From: Pseudomonadota bacterium
GTDB taxonomy: Bacteria > Desulfobacterota > Binatia > Binatales > Binataceae
Direction of reading: 5' to 3'
DNA: 64,000 bases
NCBI GenBank assembly: GCA_021324885.1
Contig: JAJPIF010000013.1
Location: forward strand, 1-64,000
The position numbers and the translations under genes were made by a program. The notes beneath the pieces were generated by a model, which saw only the letters and a list, made by a program, of their open reading frames with translations, was not told where the DNA came from and searched no databases. This document shows, piece after piece, positions 1 to 9,118 of the stretch; the stretch's first letter is position 1; the number at the start of each line of letters is the position of its first letter.

Positions 1-201
1 CTTCGGGCCGAGGGCGTCACGATCATTCTCGTTTCCCATGATCTTGGTCTCGCGCACCGCTTCGCAACGAAAGTTCTTTGCCTTAACACCAAGGCGCTTT
101 GCTTCGGTCCGCCGGAGCGAATGACTGCGCAAACGTTGCGCGAATTGTATGGCGAGGCGGTCCCGTCTTTCCACGACGGGAGCGAACCAGCGGCGCGCTG
201 A
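1..201 (+). CDS. Metal ABC transporter ATP-binding protein, C-terminal fragment
   Basis: Reading frame open from the first base to a TGA at 199-201; the 5' part lies outside the window, leaving 66 codons. The visible protein begins LRAEGVTIILVSHDLG, the stretch after Walker B that ends in the H-switch histidine (SHD), followed by the usual tail with LCLN and FGPPE. The next gene starts inside its stop codon (ATGA) and encodes an ABC-3 family metal permease, so the ATPase most likely energises uptake of Zn2+ or Mn2+ (ZnuC/MntA-like) at the inner face of the cytoplasmic membrane. Which metal is moved cannot be told from this fragment. A substrate-binding protein would be expected upstream. Confidence 0.85.
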   Translation, partial: LRAEGVTIILVSHDLGLAHRFATKVLCLNTKALCFGPPERMTAQTLRELYGEAVPSFHDGSEPAAR

Positions 202-974
202 TGAACGGCGAACTACTCAGTCCATGGTTCGTTGGCCTTGCGATCGTGGTGGCGCTCGCGGCCGGAATAACCGGGGCGTTCGCATTGATGAAGGGCATCA
301 CGCTGGCCGGTGATGTAATATCGCACATCGCACTGCCGGGCATCGGGCTGGCGCTGCTGCTGCAATTCCAGCCGCTGGTCGGCGGTGCAGCGACGCTATT
401 GCTGGGGACGCTTTTGATCGCGCGCCTGGAAGCTCGCTCCGGACTTGCCACGGAAACTACTATCGGCGTGGTGTTTGTAGCCTCGCTCGCGCTCGGCGCT
501 CTCCTGACGCCGGGCAAGGATCTGGAGGAAGCGCTGTTCGGCAATTTCAGCGCGGTATCGATCACTGAATTCGCGGCTGGGTTCATCGCGGCGGCGCTGG
601 TAATCGCCGTTCTGTGGAGCAAGCGACATCAACTGATCCTGCATCTTTTCTCGCCCGAACTTGCGGCCAGTCTGGGAGTCAATGGACAGCGGCTTAATCT
701 TCTATTTTTGCTGCTGTTCAGCTTGACTGTGCTGCTGGAGCTGACTTTTTTGGGCGCGCTGCTGGCGAGCGCGCTGATCATGATCCCGCCCGCGCTCGCC
801 CGCCGCCTGACCCATCGTCTGGTCATGTTTATGGCGATTTCAGCGATCGCCAGCGCATGCTCGATGGTCGGTGGAATCGCGTTCGCTGCCTGGCGAGCGC
901 TGCCGCTTGGTCCCGCAGTCGTCGCGGTCGCCTCGTTGCTGTTCGTGTGCTCGCTTGCGGTTACTGAGCGCTAA
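201..974 (+). CDS. Metal ABC transporter permease (ABC-3/ZnuB family)
   Basis: 257 residues from the ATG that overlaps the stop of the ATPase (ATGA). A longer reading from an upstream TTG would run through the ATPase gene and is not credible. The protein is almost entirely hydrophobic with about seven to eight membrane helices. It contains the ABC-3 family stretch ALMKGITLAGDVISHIALPG near residues 22-41, with the conserved SH(A/I)xLPG, and a late SALIMIPPALAR motif. Family members form the membrane channel for Zn2+, Mn2+ or Fe2+ import with a ZnuC-type ATPase. The length is normal for the family. The metal and its regulation are not evident; no Zur or MntR site is visible because the promoter is outside the window. 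Confidence 0.88.
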   Translation: MNGELLSPWFVGLAIVVALAAGITGAFALMKGITLAGDVISHIALPGIGLALLLQFQPLVGGAATLLLGTLLIARLEARSGLATETTIGVVFVASLALGALLTPGKDLEEALFGNFSAVSITEFAAGFIAAALVIAVLWSKRHQLILHLFSPELAASLGVNGQRLNLLFLLLFSLTVLLELTFLGALLASALIMIPPALARRLTHRLVMFMAISAIASACSMVGGIAFAAWRALPLGPAVVAVASLLFVCSLAVTER

Positions 975-1009
975 GATGCGCGCCCGCGCGAAGACGCTGT
1001 CAGCGCCGC

Positions 1010-1666
1010 TTAGCGCGCGAACCTGACGGCGCTGCCGATTACATCGCCAAGAGAAACGCGCCCGATCACTTGCGATAGACCGTCGGGAAATAGCGTGCTT
1101 GCGGTCCGTATGGCATCCAAGCGCGAACCGGCGGCTTGCTCCAACGCAAGCCGAAGCTCGGCGGACGAATAGTCGTGCGCCTCGCCCAGCAATTCGCCCC
1201 GCGATTGCGGTCCCCAACGGCGCGAAAGCCCGCCCAGACTGTGGCGGTTCAGCACCATCGCGACGACGCCTAGATGGGCGACGCGGACCGCCTCGCGCAG
1301 CGCGCCCGCCGGATCTTCGAGGAACTCCAGCGTCGTGACAAAGAGCGCCAGATCCGTGGAGCGGTCGCGAAATGGCAGGCGATGAGCGTCGCCCGCGACC
1401 ACTGGTAGCGCAGGGTAGCGCCGGTGGGCGTCGGCCAGCATTGCGGGCGCACGCTCCAGCCCAATCATGCTGAGGCCGTGCCCAGCCAAAAACGCGGCAA
1501 AGTGGCCGGTCCCGCATCCGATCTCAACGCCGCTGCGCGCATCCGGAAACGCCCGCAGCAGGTGCAGCAGCAACCTGCGCTCAGCCACATCGGCGCGCCG
1601 CCCTCGAGGCGTTGCGTACCACGCTTCATACCCAGCAGCCGCCCGCTCGAATATCTGCCAGGTCAC
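1010..1666 (-). CDS. Class I SAM-dependent methyltransferase
   Basis: About 218 residues if started at the GTG at 1664-1666 (VTWQIFERAAAGYEAWYATP), which resembles the usual beginning of this methyltransferase group (a xYExWYxTPxG stretch). An ATG 72 codons upstream at 1882 is also in frame, but the extra residues are a hydrophobic stretch that does not look like part of a methyltransferase. Motif I is VEIGCGTGHFAAFL, with the acidic residue of motif II at GLERAPAML and a VVAGDAHRLPF motif III-like segment. It belongs to the Methyltransf_11/UbiE-like group acting in the cytosol; the substrate is unknown. It converges on the metal permease gene and stands alone. Confidence 0.75.
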   Translation of the reverse strand: MTWQIFERAAAGYEAWYATPRGRRADVAERRLLLHLLRAFPDARSGVEIGCGTGHFAAFLAGHGLSMIGLERAPAMLADAHRRYPALPVVAGDAHRLPFRDRSTDLALFVTTLEFLEDPAGALREAVRVAHLGVVAMVLNRHSLGGLSRRWGPQSRGELLGEAHDYSSAELRLALEQAAGSRLDAIRTASTLFPDGLSQVIGRVSLGDVIGSAVRFAR

Positions 1667-2108
1667 CGGGTGCAGTCCGAAACGCGACAAGCGTTGGAAA
1701 CGGTGATGCTCATGACTACATGACCATTGGCGGCCGCCTGTGCAAAAGCTTCGCCTCGACACTTGGGCCAAACGTAAGCGTGAGAGTGCTCCTACTACCA
1801 GTCCGATCTCGATACCAAACTTTAGCGCGCCCGGCTCGTGCGCGAGCGCACCACCAAGGAGCCCGGCCAGCCCGATCGCCATCCCGCGCGCCCCCGCAGA
1901 AGCGATGACCCTCGCCTCGAACTGAGGCTTGCGGCTGGACTTATATGAGTCCGTAGGCGCGGGAACGCATGTGCTCCTGAATCAGGTCGGGTCAGCCGAT
2001 ACCCATTTTTCGATCGAGCTTGGTACGTTACCCATTCCGACACGCATCTGCTCCAGCAATTCTTCCACTGAGGGTTCCTGCGGTGCCGTTGATAATCCTC
2101 CTTGCAAA
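1667..2108. other. Gene-poor interval with a possible membrane-protein remnant
   Basis: No convincing intact gene in about 440 bases. On the minus strand the methyltransferase frame stays open upstream and encodes a hydrophobic run with AIGLAGLLGGALAHEPGALK and FGIEIGLVVGALSRL (about 1755-1885). This resembles the last helices of a multi-pass membrane protein rather than a methyltransferase N-terminus. It may be a decayed gene end or chance coding in GC-rich DNA. No terminator or promoter is clear. Confidence 0.3.
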
Positions 2109-3218
2109 CTAATAAAGCCGGCGGCGGAACAGCCATCCTGCCATCGCGAGAGTTGCTATTCCGATCAGCATCATCGGCCAATACTGAGGCATCAGAGACG
2201 AGGTCGAGGTGCCTTCGAGGAATACGCCGCGCACGATGATTAGAAAGTAGCGCATGGGATTGAGGTAAGTGATGTCCTGGATCAACGGCGGCATGTTGGC
2301 GATCGGGGTCGCGAATCCGGACAGAATTATGGAAGGCACCATGAACAGAAAAGTTCCGAGCAAAGCCTGCTGCTGCGTGACTGAGAGCGAGGAAATCATA
2401 AGCCCGATTCCGATCACCGAGAGCAGGAACAGGAACAAGCCGAGGTACAGAGGCACCAGCCCACCGCGCAGCGGCACCCCGAACCAGAGCACTCCGGCGG
2501 TGATAATGAACGTTGCCTCGACGCTGCCAATGAGCAGGCCGGGAATGCTCTTGCCCAGCAGGATGTCGATTGGCCGCATGGGCGTCACCAGCAGCTGATC
2601 GAAGGTCCCCGCTTCGCGCTCACGCGCTACGGATAGTGCGGTCACCAGAAGCGTCACCACCTGGGTGAGCAGCGCGACGATGCCAGGGACGATGAACCAT
2701 TGCGATTCGAGGTTCTCGTTGAAGCGCGATCGAATATCGAGCGTCGCCGGAGGCTTGTTTCCGCCCTGGCGCGCCGCCCACCAGGTATTGAAATCAGTCA
2801 CGATGGTGTTTGCGTATCCCATAACCAGCAGCGCGGTGTTCGAGTTACGTCCGTCCACGATTAACTGCACATGGCCGGGAACCCCGCGAAGGAGATCTCG
2901 ACTGAAGCGCCGGTCGATATGCAGGACCATCAATGCCTTGCGCTCATCGATGAGCGGCGCAACGTCCACGTCGCTGTGGATTACCGCCACCTGCTCAAAC
3001 GCGGGCGCCTCGGCAAAGCGCGCCACCAGGTCACGTGAGGGCTGGCTCCGGTCCTCGTTATACACCGCGAACGGCACGTGGTTGAGGTCGTAAGTTGCGG
3101 CATAGCCAAAGACCACGAGCTGGATGACGGGCGGACCGATCAGCACCATGCGGCTCTTCACGTCCTTAAGGACCGCAAGCAGTTCTTTAATTACCAGCGC
3201 AAAAACCTGGTGCAGCAT
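2109..3218 (-). CDS. ybhR: ABC-2 type transporter permease (YbhR-like)
   Basis: 369 residues, the size expected for YbhR/YhhJ-type ABC-2 permeases. The N-terminal helix (MVLIGPPVIQLVVFGYAA, about 24-41) is followed by a periplasmic domain to about residue 175. Five more helices follow, beginning WFIVPGIVALLTQVVTLL and ending LMLIGIATLAMAGWLF. The motif EREAGTFDQLLVTPMRP before the third helix is the standard coupling element of this family (E-RE-GT-E-LL-TP). It is last in the four-gene operon and begins 9 nt after the preceding permease. With YbhS it should form the heterodimeric inner-membrane channel of an exporter. The E. coli system has been linked to export of drugs and Na+/Li+; the substrate here is unknown. 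Confidence 0.9.
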   Translation of the reverse strand: MLHQVFALVIKELLAVLKDVKSRMVLIGPPVIQLVVFGYAATYDLNHVPFAVYNEDRSQPSRDLVARFAEAPAFEQVAVIHSDVDVAPLIDERKALMVLHIDRRFSRDLLRGVPGHVQLIVDGRNSNTALLVMGYANTIVTDFNTWWAARQGGNKPPATLDIRSRFNENLESQWFIVPGIVALLTQVVTLLVTALSVAREREAGTFDQLLVTPMRPIDILLGKSIPGLLIGSVEATFIITAGVLWFGVPLRGGLVPLYLGLFLFLLSVIGIGLMISSLSVTQQQALLGTFLFMVPSIILSGFATPIANMPPLIQDITYLNPMRYFLIIVRGVFLEGTSTSSLMPQYWPMMLIGIATLAMAGWLFRRRLY

Positions 3219-3227
3219 CGCTGGCCC

Positions 3228-4352
3228 TCATTCGAGGCTTTTGTGCGAGGCCCGGCGGGCAAGACCAAGAAATATCCCTGCCATAATCACCAGGGCGAGA
3301 ATGTTCGGAAGAATCACCCGCCAGACGTTGCCGGCGAGAAAGAGGGTTTGAAGGATCGTGACAAAATAGCGCGCGGCGACGATGTGCGTGATCAGTTGAA
3401 TTGCCGCCGGCATACTGCGGATATCGAAGACGAAGCCGGAAAGTATGAAAGCGGGGAGAAACGTCACGATGATGGCGATCTGACCGGCGACGAATTGGTT
3501 CTTGCTGACCACGGAAATCAGCAGGCCCATTCCCAGGGCACACAGAAGGAAAGCCGACGACGACGCCAGCAGCAGCCACAATGATCCTCTGAGCGGAACT
3601 CCAAAAAGCCATACCGCCATCGCGACCGATAATCCCATTCCGCCCATACCGAGCACGAAGTAGGGCAAAAGCTTGCTCAGGATTATTTCGTGGATACTGG
3701 CAGGGGTGACCAGCAGCGCTTCCATCGTCCCGCGCTCCCATTCACGCGCCACCACCATCGCGGTCAGCAAGGCGCCGGTCAGAGTCATAATTACCGCGAT
3801 AAGCCCGGGAACGAGGAAATCAGTGCTCGTCACCGAAGGGTTGAACCATACGCGAGCGTCCACCTGGACCGGGATTCTGAGCGGCAGACCCTGAGCCGCC
3901 TCGAACTTCGCCAGCCATACGGCCCAAACCTGCTGCAGATAACCCTCGATGATGCGCGCATTGTTGGCGTCAACGCCGTTGACCAGGAGTCCGATCGGAG
4001 CATCGCCCTCGCTCAACATCTGGCGGCTGAAGTCGCTGCGCAGCCACACAATGCCGTCCACCTCGCGCGCTCGCATCGCCTTTTCAGCCTCCTGCACGGT
4101 TCCAAAGCGCACCGGCACGAAGTAGGGAGATTGAAAAAAGCCGGCGGTGAAGCTTGCGGTGTCATGGTTGGGGTTTTCACATACGAGCGCGAGCGGCACA
4201 CGCTTGGCATCCAGGGATACCCCGTAGCCGAAGATCAGGAGAAGTATCACGGGCATCACAAAGGCGATGGCGATGCTCGAAGGGTCGCGCAGGATTTGCC
4301 AGGCCTCCTTGCGGACCAATCCGCGCAGCCTCATGATTCGCGCGGTGCTCAT
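3228..4352 (-). CDS. ybhS: ABC-2 type transporter permease (YbhS-like)
   Basis: 374 residues from the ATG at 4350-4352, which overlaps the TGA of the upstream double-ATPase gene (ATGA), arguing for translational coupling. Earlier in-frame starts lie inside the ATPase gene. The architecture is that of ABC-2 permeases: a first helix (IAIAFVMPVILLLIFGYGVS, about 26-45), a large periplasmic domain, then five helices with the coupling motif WERGTMEALLVTPAS. It is paralogous to the downstream YbhR-like protein and probably pairs with it. No defect is seen. Confidence 0.9.
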   Translation of the reverse strand: MSTARIMRLRGLVRKEAWQILRDPSSIAIAFVMPVILLLIFGYGVSLDAKRVPLALVCENPNHDTASFTAGFFQSPYFVPVRFGTVQEAEKAMRAREVDGIVWLRSDFSRQMLSEGDAPIGLLVNGVDANNARIIEGYLQQVWAVWLAKFEAAQGLPLRIPVQVDARVWFNPSVTSTDFLVPGLIAVIMTLTGALLTAMVVAREWERGTMEALLVTPASIHEIILSKLLPYFVLGMGGMGLSVAMAVWLFGVPLRGSLWLLLASSSAFLLCALGMGLLISVVSKNQFVAGQIAIIVTFLPAFILSGFVFDIRSMPAAIQLITHIVAARYFVTILQTLFLAGNVWRVILPNILALVIMAGIFLGLARRASHKSLE

Positions 4353-6136
4353 GCGGCACTTCGCACCTGCTGGTTTTCGGCTGCGGTGATGAGTGCAACG
4401 AAAGCATCTTCCATCGTCGGATTGGGAAGATCGTCGGAGCGAAAGCGCTCCCGCATCTCCTCGGAGGTGCCTTGCGCGAGAATCCGGCCTTGCGCCATTA
4501 TCACCAGCCGGTCGCAATACTCGGCTTCTTCCATGAAATGGGTCGTGACCATGATCGTGATGCCGCTTTCGGCCAGGCCATTGATCCGCCGCCAGAACTC
4601 TCGACGCCCGAGCGGATCAACACCTGAGGTAGGCTCGTCCAGAAACAAAATATCCGGCTGATGCATCAGGGCAACGGCCAGGGCGAGGCGTTGCTTGAAT
4701 CCCAACGGGAGGTCGCGGCTGGTCGCATCGGCAAACGGGCCCAGCTCGAATTCAGTCAGGGCCCACTCGACGCGCTCGCGCTGATGCGCTCCCTTGAGCC
4801 GGTAGGCACTGCTGAAAAACCGCAGGTTCTCAACCACCGACAGATCGCCATACAGCGAAAATTTTTGCGCCATGTAGCCGACATGGGTGCGCGCTTGCGC
4901 GGCGGCGCTGCGCAGATCGACTCCGGCAACCCGCAGCGTGCCCTCGGAGGCCGGCAAGAGCCCGCAGAGCATCCTGAAGGTTGTTGATTTGCCCGCGCCA
5001 TTGGCCCCCAGAAGACCGAACACCTCGCCTCGGCTGACCGTGAAATTCACGTCGCGCACCGCGTAGAAATCGCCAAATCGACGGCTTAAATTGCGCACTA
5101 CGATCACGTCTTCGCTCGGCCGGTACGAAGGAGCTGCGGCAGTGAATGCGGGAGCGGCACGAGCAGCTTCTGGCACGTTTACGGCGCCTTTGAGTAAAGT
5201 TACAAAACTGTCCTCGAAGCGCGCCGCAACCGGCGTTATCTGCGCGTCGGGCGCGGCACCGCCAGTGAGCTGCTCAGCAGTTGGCGTAACCGCTTGTTCG
5301 GTGACGACTCGCACACGAGAACCCTGGATTATCGCATCGAGGACACCTGGCGCCTGACTTACGCGCTCCTGCAACGCGCGTTTGGACAAATGGGAGGCAA
5401 ACACGTGAAAGCTGCGCCCTGCCAGTCTGCGCGTGAACGCCGCCGGTTCGTCCTGACCCAGAAGTCGGCCCTCATGCAGGAGGATCACTTCGTTACAGCG
5501 TTCGGCCTCGTCCAGGTATGCGGTGCTAAGCAGAACTGTCGCGGAGCGCTCCGCCACCAGGCGGTGAATAATGGCCCACAGCTCGCGTCGCGACACCGGG
5601 TCGACGCCGACTGTCGGTTCATCCAGCAGCAGGAGCGGCGGCGCGCCAACCAGCGAACAGGCCAGCCCGAGTTTTTGCTTCATCCCGCCGGAGAGCTTGC
5701 CTGCAAGCCTGCGCATGAAAGGCGCCAAACCCGTCATCCGCATCAGGTCCGAATAGTGGGCCCCGCGGTCCGCCTGCTGGACTGCGTGGAGGTCCGCGTA
5801 GAGATCGAGGTTTTCCTTCACGCTCAGATCCTCGTAGAGGCCGAAGCGTTGCGGCATGTAGCCGACGATCGATTGGACGCGCTGCGGTTGCGAAACAGCA
5901 TCGATACCGAGGACTGAAATCGTTCCCTGATCCGGAGTGAGCAAGCCGGCGACCAGCCGCATCAGGGTGGTCTTACCAGCGCCGTCGGGACCGATAAGAC
6001 CAGTTACGATTCCACGCCTTGCGGCGATGCTGACACCGTCAAGCGCATGCACGGTACGCCCTTTGGTGTGGAACCTTTTAGTGACCGAATTCAGTTCCAA
6101 TGCGGGATCAATGGATTTCCGAGTGTCCGCCGGCAT
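4349..6136 (-). CDS. ybhF: Double ABC-domain ATPase (YbhF-like)
   Basis: 595 residues with two complete ABC domains in one chain, as in E. coli YbhF. Domain 1 has Walker A GPDGAGKTT (about 49-57), signature LSGGMKQ (148-154) and Walker B LLLLDEPT (168-175). Domain 2 has Walker A GANGAGKST (377-385), Walker B ILFLDEPT (496-503) and a degenerate signature LPLGFKQ (476-482) in place of LSGGxxQ. That asymmetry is usual in this subfamily and suggests one full-strength and one weak ATP site. The linker at about 320-340 is Ala/Pro-rich. The start overlaps the end of the HlyD-like gene by 29 nt. It energises the two ABC-2 permeases encoded next. Confidence 0.92.
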   Translation of the reverse strand: MPADTRKSIDPALELNSVTKRFHTKGRTVHALDGVSIAARRGIVTGLIGPDGAGKTTLMRLVAGLLTPDQGTISVLGIDAVSQPQRVQSIVGYMPQRFGLYEDLSVKENLDLYADLHAVQQADRGAHYSDLMRMTGLAPFMRRLAGKLSGGMKQKLGLACSLVGAPPLLLLDEPTVGVDPVSRRELWAIIHRLVAERSATVLLSTAYLDEAERCNEVILLHEGRLLGQDEPAAFTRRLAGRSFHVFASHLSKRALQERVSQAPGVLDAIIQGSRVRVVTEQAVTPTAEQLTGGAAPDAQITPVAARFEDSFVTLLKGAVNVPEAARAAPAFTAAAPSYRPSEDVIVVRNLSRRFGDFYAVRDVNFTVSRGEVFGLLGANGAGKSTTFRMLCGLLPASEGTLRVAGVDLRSAAAQARTHVGYMAQKFSLYGDLSVVENLRFFSSAYRLKGAHQRERVEWALTEFELGPFADATSRDLPLGFKQRLALAVALMHQPDILFLDEPTSGVDPLGRREFWRRINGLAESGITIMVTTHFMEEAEYCDRLVIMAQGRILAQGTSEEMRERFRSDDLPNPTMEDAFVALITAAENQQVRSAA

Positions 6137-7118
6137 GATTCTGTTCTCCGCATCCCAGGCCGTTAATCTGATTGGCCGGCGGTACGGCCTGATTGAGCGC
6201 CAACGCCACCGTTGCCGGCATCCCGAGCCGCAATTCGTTCCGGGGGTTGCAGGCGTAAACGCGGACTTCGTAGACCAGACGCGTGCGCAGTTCCGGAGCC
6301 TCGACGCTTTTGGGGGTGAATTCCGCCGTCGGCGAGATGTAGCCGACCCAGCCCCGGAAAACCTTGCCCGGATAGCTGTCCGTGGTTATCGAGGCTTTCA
6401 TGCCAAGATAGATGCGAGCCATATAGGTTTCCGGAACATAGGCGCGCACCCAAAGCGGGTTCGTGAGCGCCATTGTGAAGGCCGGCACGCTGGGCGAAGC
6501 CATGTCACCAGGCTCCAGAATTCGATCTTCGATCACCCCATAAGAGTGCGCGTAAAGCCTGGTGCTGGCCAGGTTGACCTCGGCTAAGGCCAGCGCTGCC
6601 TCCTTGGACTTGAGCGCCGCCTCCGCGAGAGCCAGCTCACTTTGCGCGGCGGCCAGATTGGCAGTGGCGACGCGCAGCGCAGACTCGTCAGTCTGCGCCT
6701 GTTCCTCCGAGACGGTACCCTTCTTGAGCAGCCGAGCATCCCGCGCACTGATTCGCGCCGCGTTGGCGCGAGTGGCCATCGCGCTCGCGATATCTGCTTT
6801 GGCCTTAGCGACATTGGCGCGCTCCTGAACAACGTCCGCCCTGGCTTGATTGGCGCTGGCGGTATAGCGGCGAGCGTCGAGCTCCGCCAGCAACTCCCCT
6901 GGCCGGACAAAGTCGCCTTCCTGTACAAACATCCGAGCAATCCGGTCCGAGGCATCGAAAGCGACCTGGACCTCGCGGATGTCAACATTGCCGTAAAGCG
7001 TCAGGACGTTGTTTGGACCGCTGCGACCACGCAAAAACAGAAGCGACGCTATTGCTGCCACGGCCACGACCAGACCACCTATCGTCACCCTTCGCCGTTT
7101 GCTTAACTTAGCTGCCAT
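6108..7118 (-). CDS. ybhG: HlyD-family membrane fusion protein (YbhG-like)
   Basis: 336 residues from the ATG at 7116-7118; a TTG 18 codons upstream is the alternative. The chosen start gives the expected short cytoplasmic basic tail (AAKLSKRRR) followed by one membrane anchor (VTIGGLVVAVAAIASLLFLR). A biotinyl-lipoyl-like half motif follows (LTLYGNVDIREVQVAF). Next is a long Ala/Lys/Glu coiled-coil hairpin (about 85-185), then the second half motif and a beta-barrel. NVDIR is a YbhG/YhiI hallmark. The protein bridges the inner-membrane ABC exporter to an outer-membrane channel, for which the divergent NodT-type gene is the obvious candidate. First gene of the ybhGFSR-type operon. Confidence 0.9.
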   Translation of the reverse strand: MAAKLSKRRRVTIGGLVVAVAAIASLLFLRGRSGPNNVLTLYGNVDIREVQVAFDASDRIARMFVQEGDFVRPGELLAELDARRYTASANQARADVVQERANVAKAKADIASAMATRANAARISARDARLLKKGTVSEEQAQTDESALRVATANLAAAQSELALAEAALKSKEAALALAEVNLASTRLYAHSYGVIEDRILEPGDMASPSVPAFTMALTNPLWVRAYVPETYMARIYLGMKASITTDSYPGKVFRGWVGYISPTAEFTPKSVEAPELRTRLVYEVRVYACNPRNELRLGMPATVALALNQAVPPANQINGLGCGEQNHAGGHSEIH

Positions 7119-7423
7119 CAATATCGAAGCTTGCCGAAAATCTCCCGCGCTCCCGCTTGATTTATCTGGCAACCGCTATGCCAGCCAAGACTTCAGGTGG
7201 GCCGGTGCGACCAAACCCCAAATACCTCGCCGCTTGCTTTTTGAGCTGCCTTGATGCGTCCAAGGGACACAGTGCCTCCTATCGACACATTGAAAGTTAA
7301 CCTTCTGGCCCCGCGATCGATGACGCCAGGCTCAACGTGGGATTGACGCTGCGGTTCGTCATTTTGAACGCGGCATAGCGCTTGCGGTATTTCTGTATGC
7401 GTCTCCACTATTGGGAGTACTGG

Positions 7424-9034
7424 ATGAGAAAAGTGCATGCGCAATCGGTCTGCGTCCGGCGTGCGCATCGGTGGATTAGACTGGCGCTGGCGGCGCAAGC
7501 GATCTTCGCGCGGCCGCAGCGCCAGGTTTTTCTGATGCTGGCGTTCGCGATACTGGTCACCGGATGCGCCGTCGGACCCGATTTTGAACGTCCCGCGCCG
7601 CCACGGGTGACAGCTTACACTCCGGAAAAGGCGCCGACCGCATTGACGCCGAGTGGCAACGAGCCCGCCCAGCACTTAGTGAGTGGCAAAGCGATCCCGG
7701 CAGCCTGGTGGGAGGTGTTTCACTCGCCGTCACTTGACAATATGGTCCGGCAAGCGATTGTCGCCAGTCCTACGCTGGAAGCGGCAAGAGCGACACTCGC
7801 GCAGGCCCAACAGACGGTCCTCGAGGCCCGAGCTACCTATTATCCCTGGCTCGACTTCGCTGCCGCAGCCGAGCGCCAGCAGGGGCCGGCCTTCGTCCTT
7901 GGAATTCTGCCTAGCGGTAATCTTCCAGTCTTCAACCTCTACACCCTTGGACCAACCGTGAGTTTCTCGCCGGACGTGTTCGGCGGGACCAGACGGCAGG
8001 TCGAGCAACAGGCGGCACTGGCTCAAAACAAAGCATTCGAGCTGGGGGCCGCGCAGCTCACGATTACTGGCAGCGTCGTCACCCAAGCCCTGACCATCGC
8101 CTCGACGCGGCTGCAAATTCGTGCCGTTCGGCATATCGTTGCTGACGACGAAAAGAATCTGACGCTGGTAGAGCAGAAGTTCGCGGTGGGCCGCGTTGCT
8201 TCAACTGACGTTCTCCTTGCTGAGAGCCAACTGACCAATGACCGCGCGCTCCTGCCACCGCTGGGCCAGCAATTGGCCGCCGCAGAAGATGCTCTGGCTG
8301 TTTTGGTCGGCAAATTCCCGGCGGACTGGCGACAACCCGATTTCGAGCTGGCGGATTTCACCCTGCCCGCCGAGTTGCCGGTCAGCGTGCCTTCGGCCCT
8401 GGTCCATCAGCGCCCCGACATCCTTGCGGTGGAGGCGCAACTCCATGCCGCAAGCGCCGCGATCGGGGTCGCGGTTGCGCAGATGTATCCCACCATCACT
8501 TTATCCGCATCGGTGGAGACGGCGGCCTTGTTCCCCAGCGACTTGTTTCAGGGTTCGGGGCTGGTCTGGACGCTGCTCGGGGGCGTCACCAACCCGATCT
8601 TTCACGGCGGCGCTCTCAAGGCTCACAAGCAGGCCGCTGTTGACGCTTTTCGCGCGTCGTTTGCAACTTACCGCCAGACGGTTCTGCAGGCTTTCGAGCA
8701 AGTCGCCGATAACTTGCGCGCATTGGATCACGACGCGCAGCTGGTTGAAGCCACGCGCCACGCGCTCGATGTCGCTGACAGGTCTCTGGAACTCCAACGG
8801 TTCAGTTATACCGGTGGCAAGACCGACATACTTCTCCTCCTCGATGCCGAACGCAGCGAACAGCAGGCACGCCTGAGTTATGCGCGGGCTGAAGCACAAC
8901 GCTACATTGACAGCGCGCAGCTGTTCGTGGCCATGGGCGGTGGCTGGTGGGAAGACCGAACTCTTTGCGGCGACTGCCGGGACTTGCTTGGTTTGACCGG
9001 CGGAGTGACTCGCGAATCGAGCATGCCCCATTAA
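7424..9034 (+). CDS. RND/ABC efflux outer-membrane lipoprotein (NodT/OprM family)
   Basis: 536 residues from the ATG at 7424. That start is preceded by GGGAG at 7413-7417, whereas the ATG at 7382 has no such site. A hydrophobic stretch ends in the lipobox LVTGC, giving lipidated Cys about residue 48, followed by AVGPDF(E/x)RP, the classic start of mature NodT/OprM proteins. Two OEP repeats follow: the helical barrel segments with TLAQAQQTVLEARATYYPWL, and the second repeat with LVHQRPDILAVEAQLHAASA and FEQVADNLRAL. The C-terminus after the second repeat carries a short Cys-containing tail (TLCGDC). It forms the trimeric exit duct of tripartite exporters. It is divergent from the YbhG-like gene across about 300 bp and is probably its partner, although RND pumps also use this family. 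Confidence 0.88.
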   Translation: MRKVHAQSVCVRRAHRWIRLALAAQAIFARPQRQVFLMLAFAILVTGCAVGPDFERPAPPRVTAYTPEKAPTALTPSGNEPAQHLVSGKAIPAAWWEVFHSPSLDNMVRQAIVASPTLEAARATLAQAQQTVLEARATYYPWLDFAAAAERQQGPAFVLGILPSGNLPVFNLYTLGPTVSFSPDVFGGTRRQVEQQAALAQNKAFELGAAQLTITGSVVTQALTIASTRLQIRAVRHIVADDEKNLTLVEQKFAVGRVASTDVLLAESQLTNDRALLPPLGQQLAAAEDALAVLVGKFPADWRQPDFELADFTLPAELPVSVPSALVHQRPDILAVEAQLHAASAAIGVAVAQMYPTITLSASVETAALFPSDLFQGSGLVWTLLGGVTNPIFHGGALKAHKQAAVDAFRASFATYRQTVLQAFEQVADNLRALDHDAQLVEATRHALDVADRSLELQRFSYTGGKTDILLLLDAERSEQQARLSYARAEAQRYIDSAQLFVAMGGGWWEDRTLCGDCRDLLGLTGGVTRESSMPH

Positions 9035-9118
9035 GAATGTCCAAATGAGAGGGCGGGCCTGCCGTTTTCACGACTGTCCGGCCCGGAGCTGACGCGCGGG
9101 AAAGGACGCCAGCCCTGA

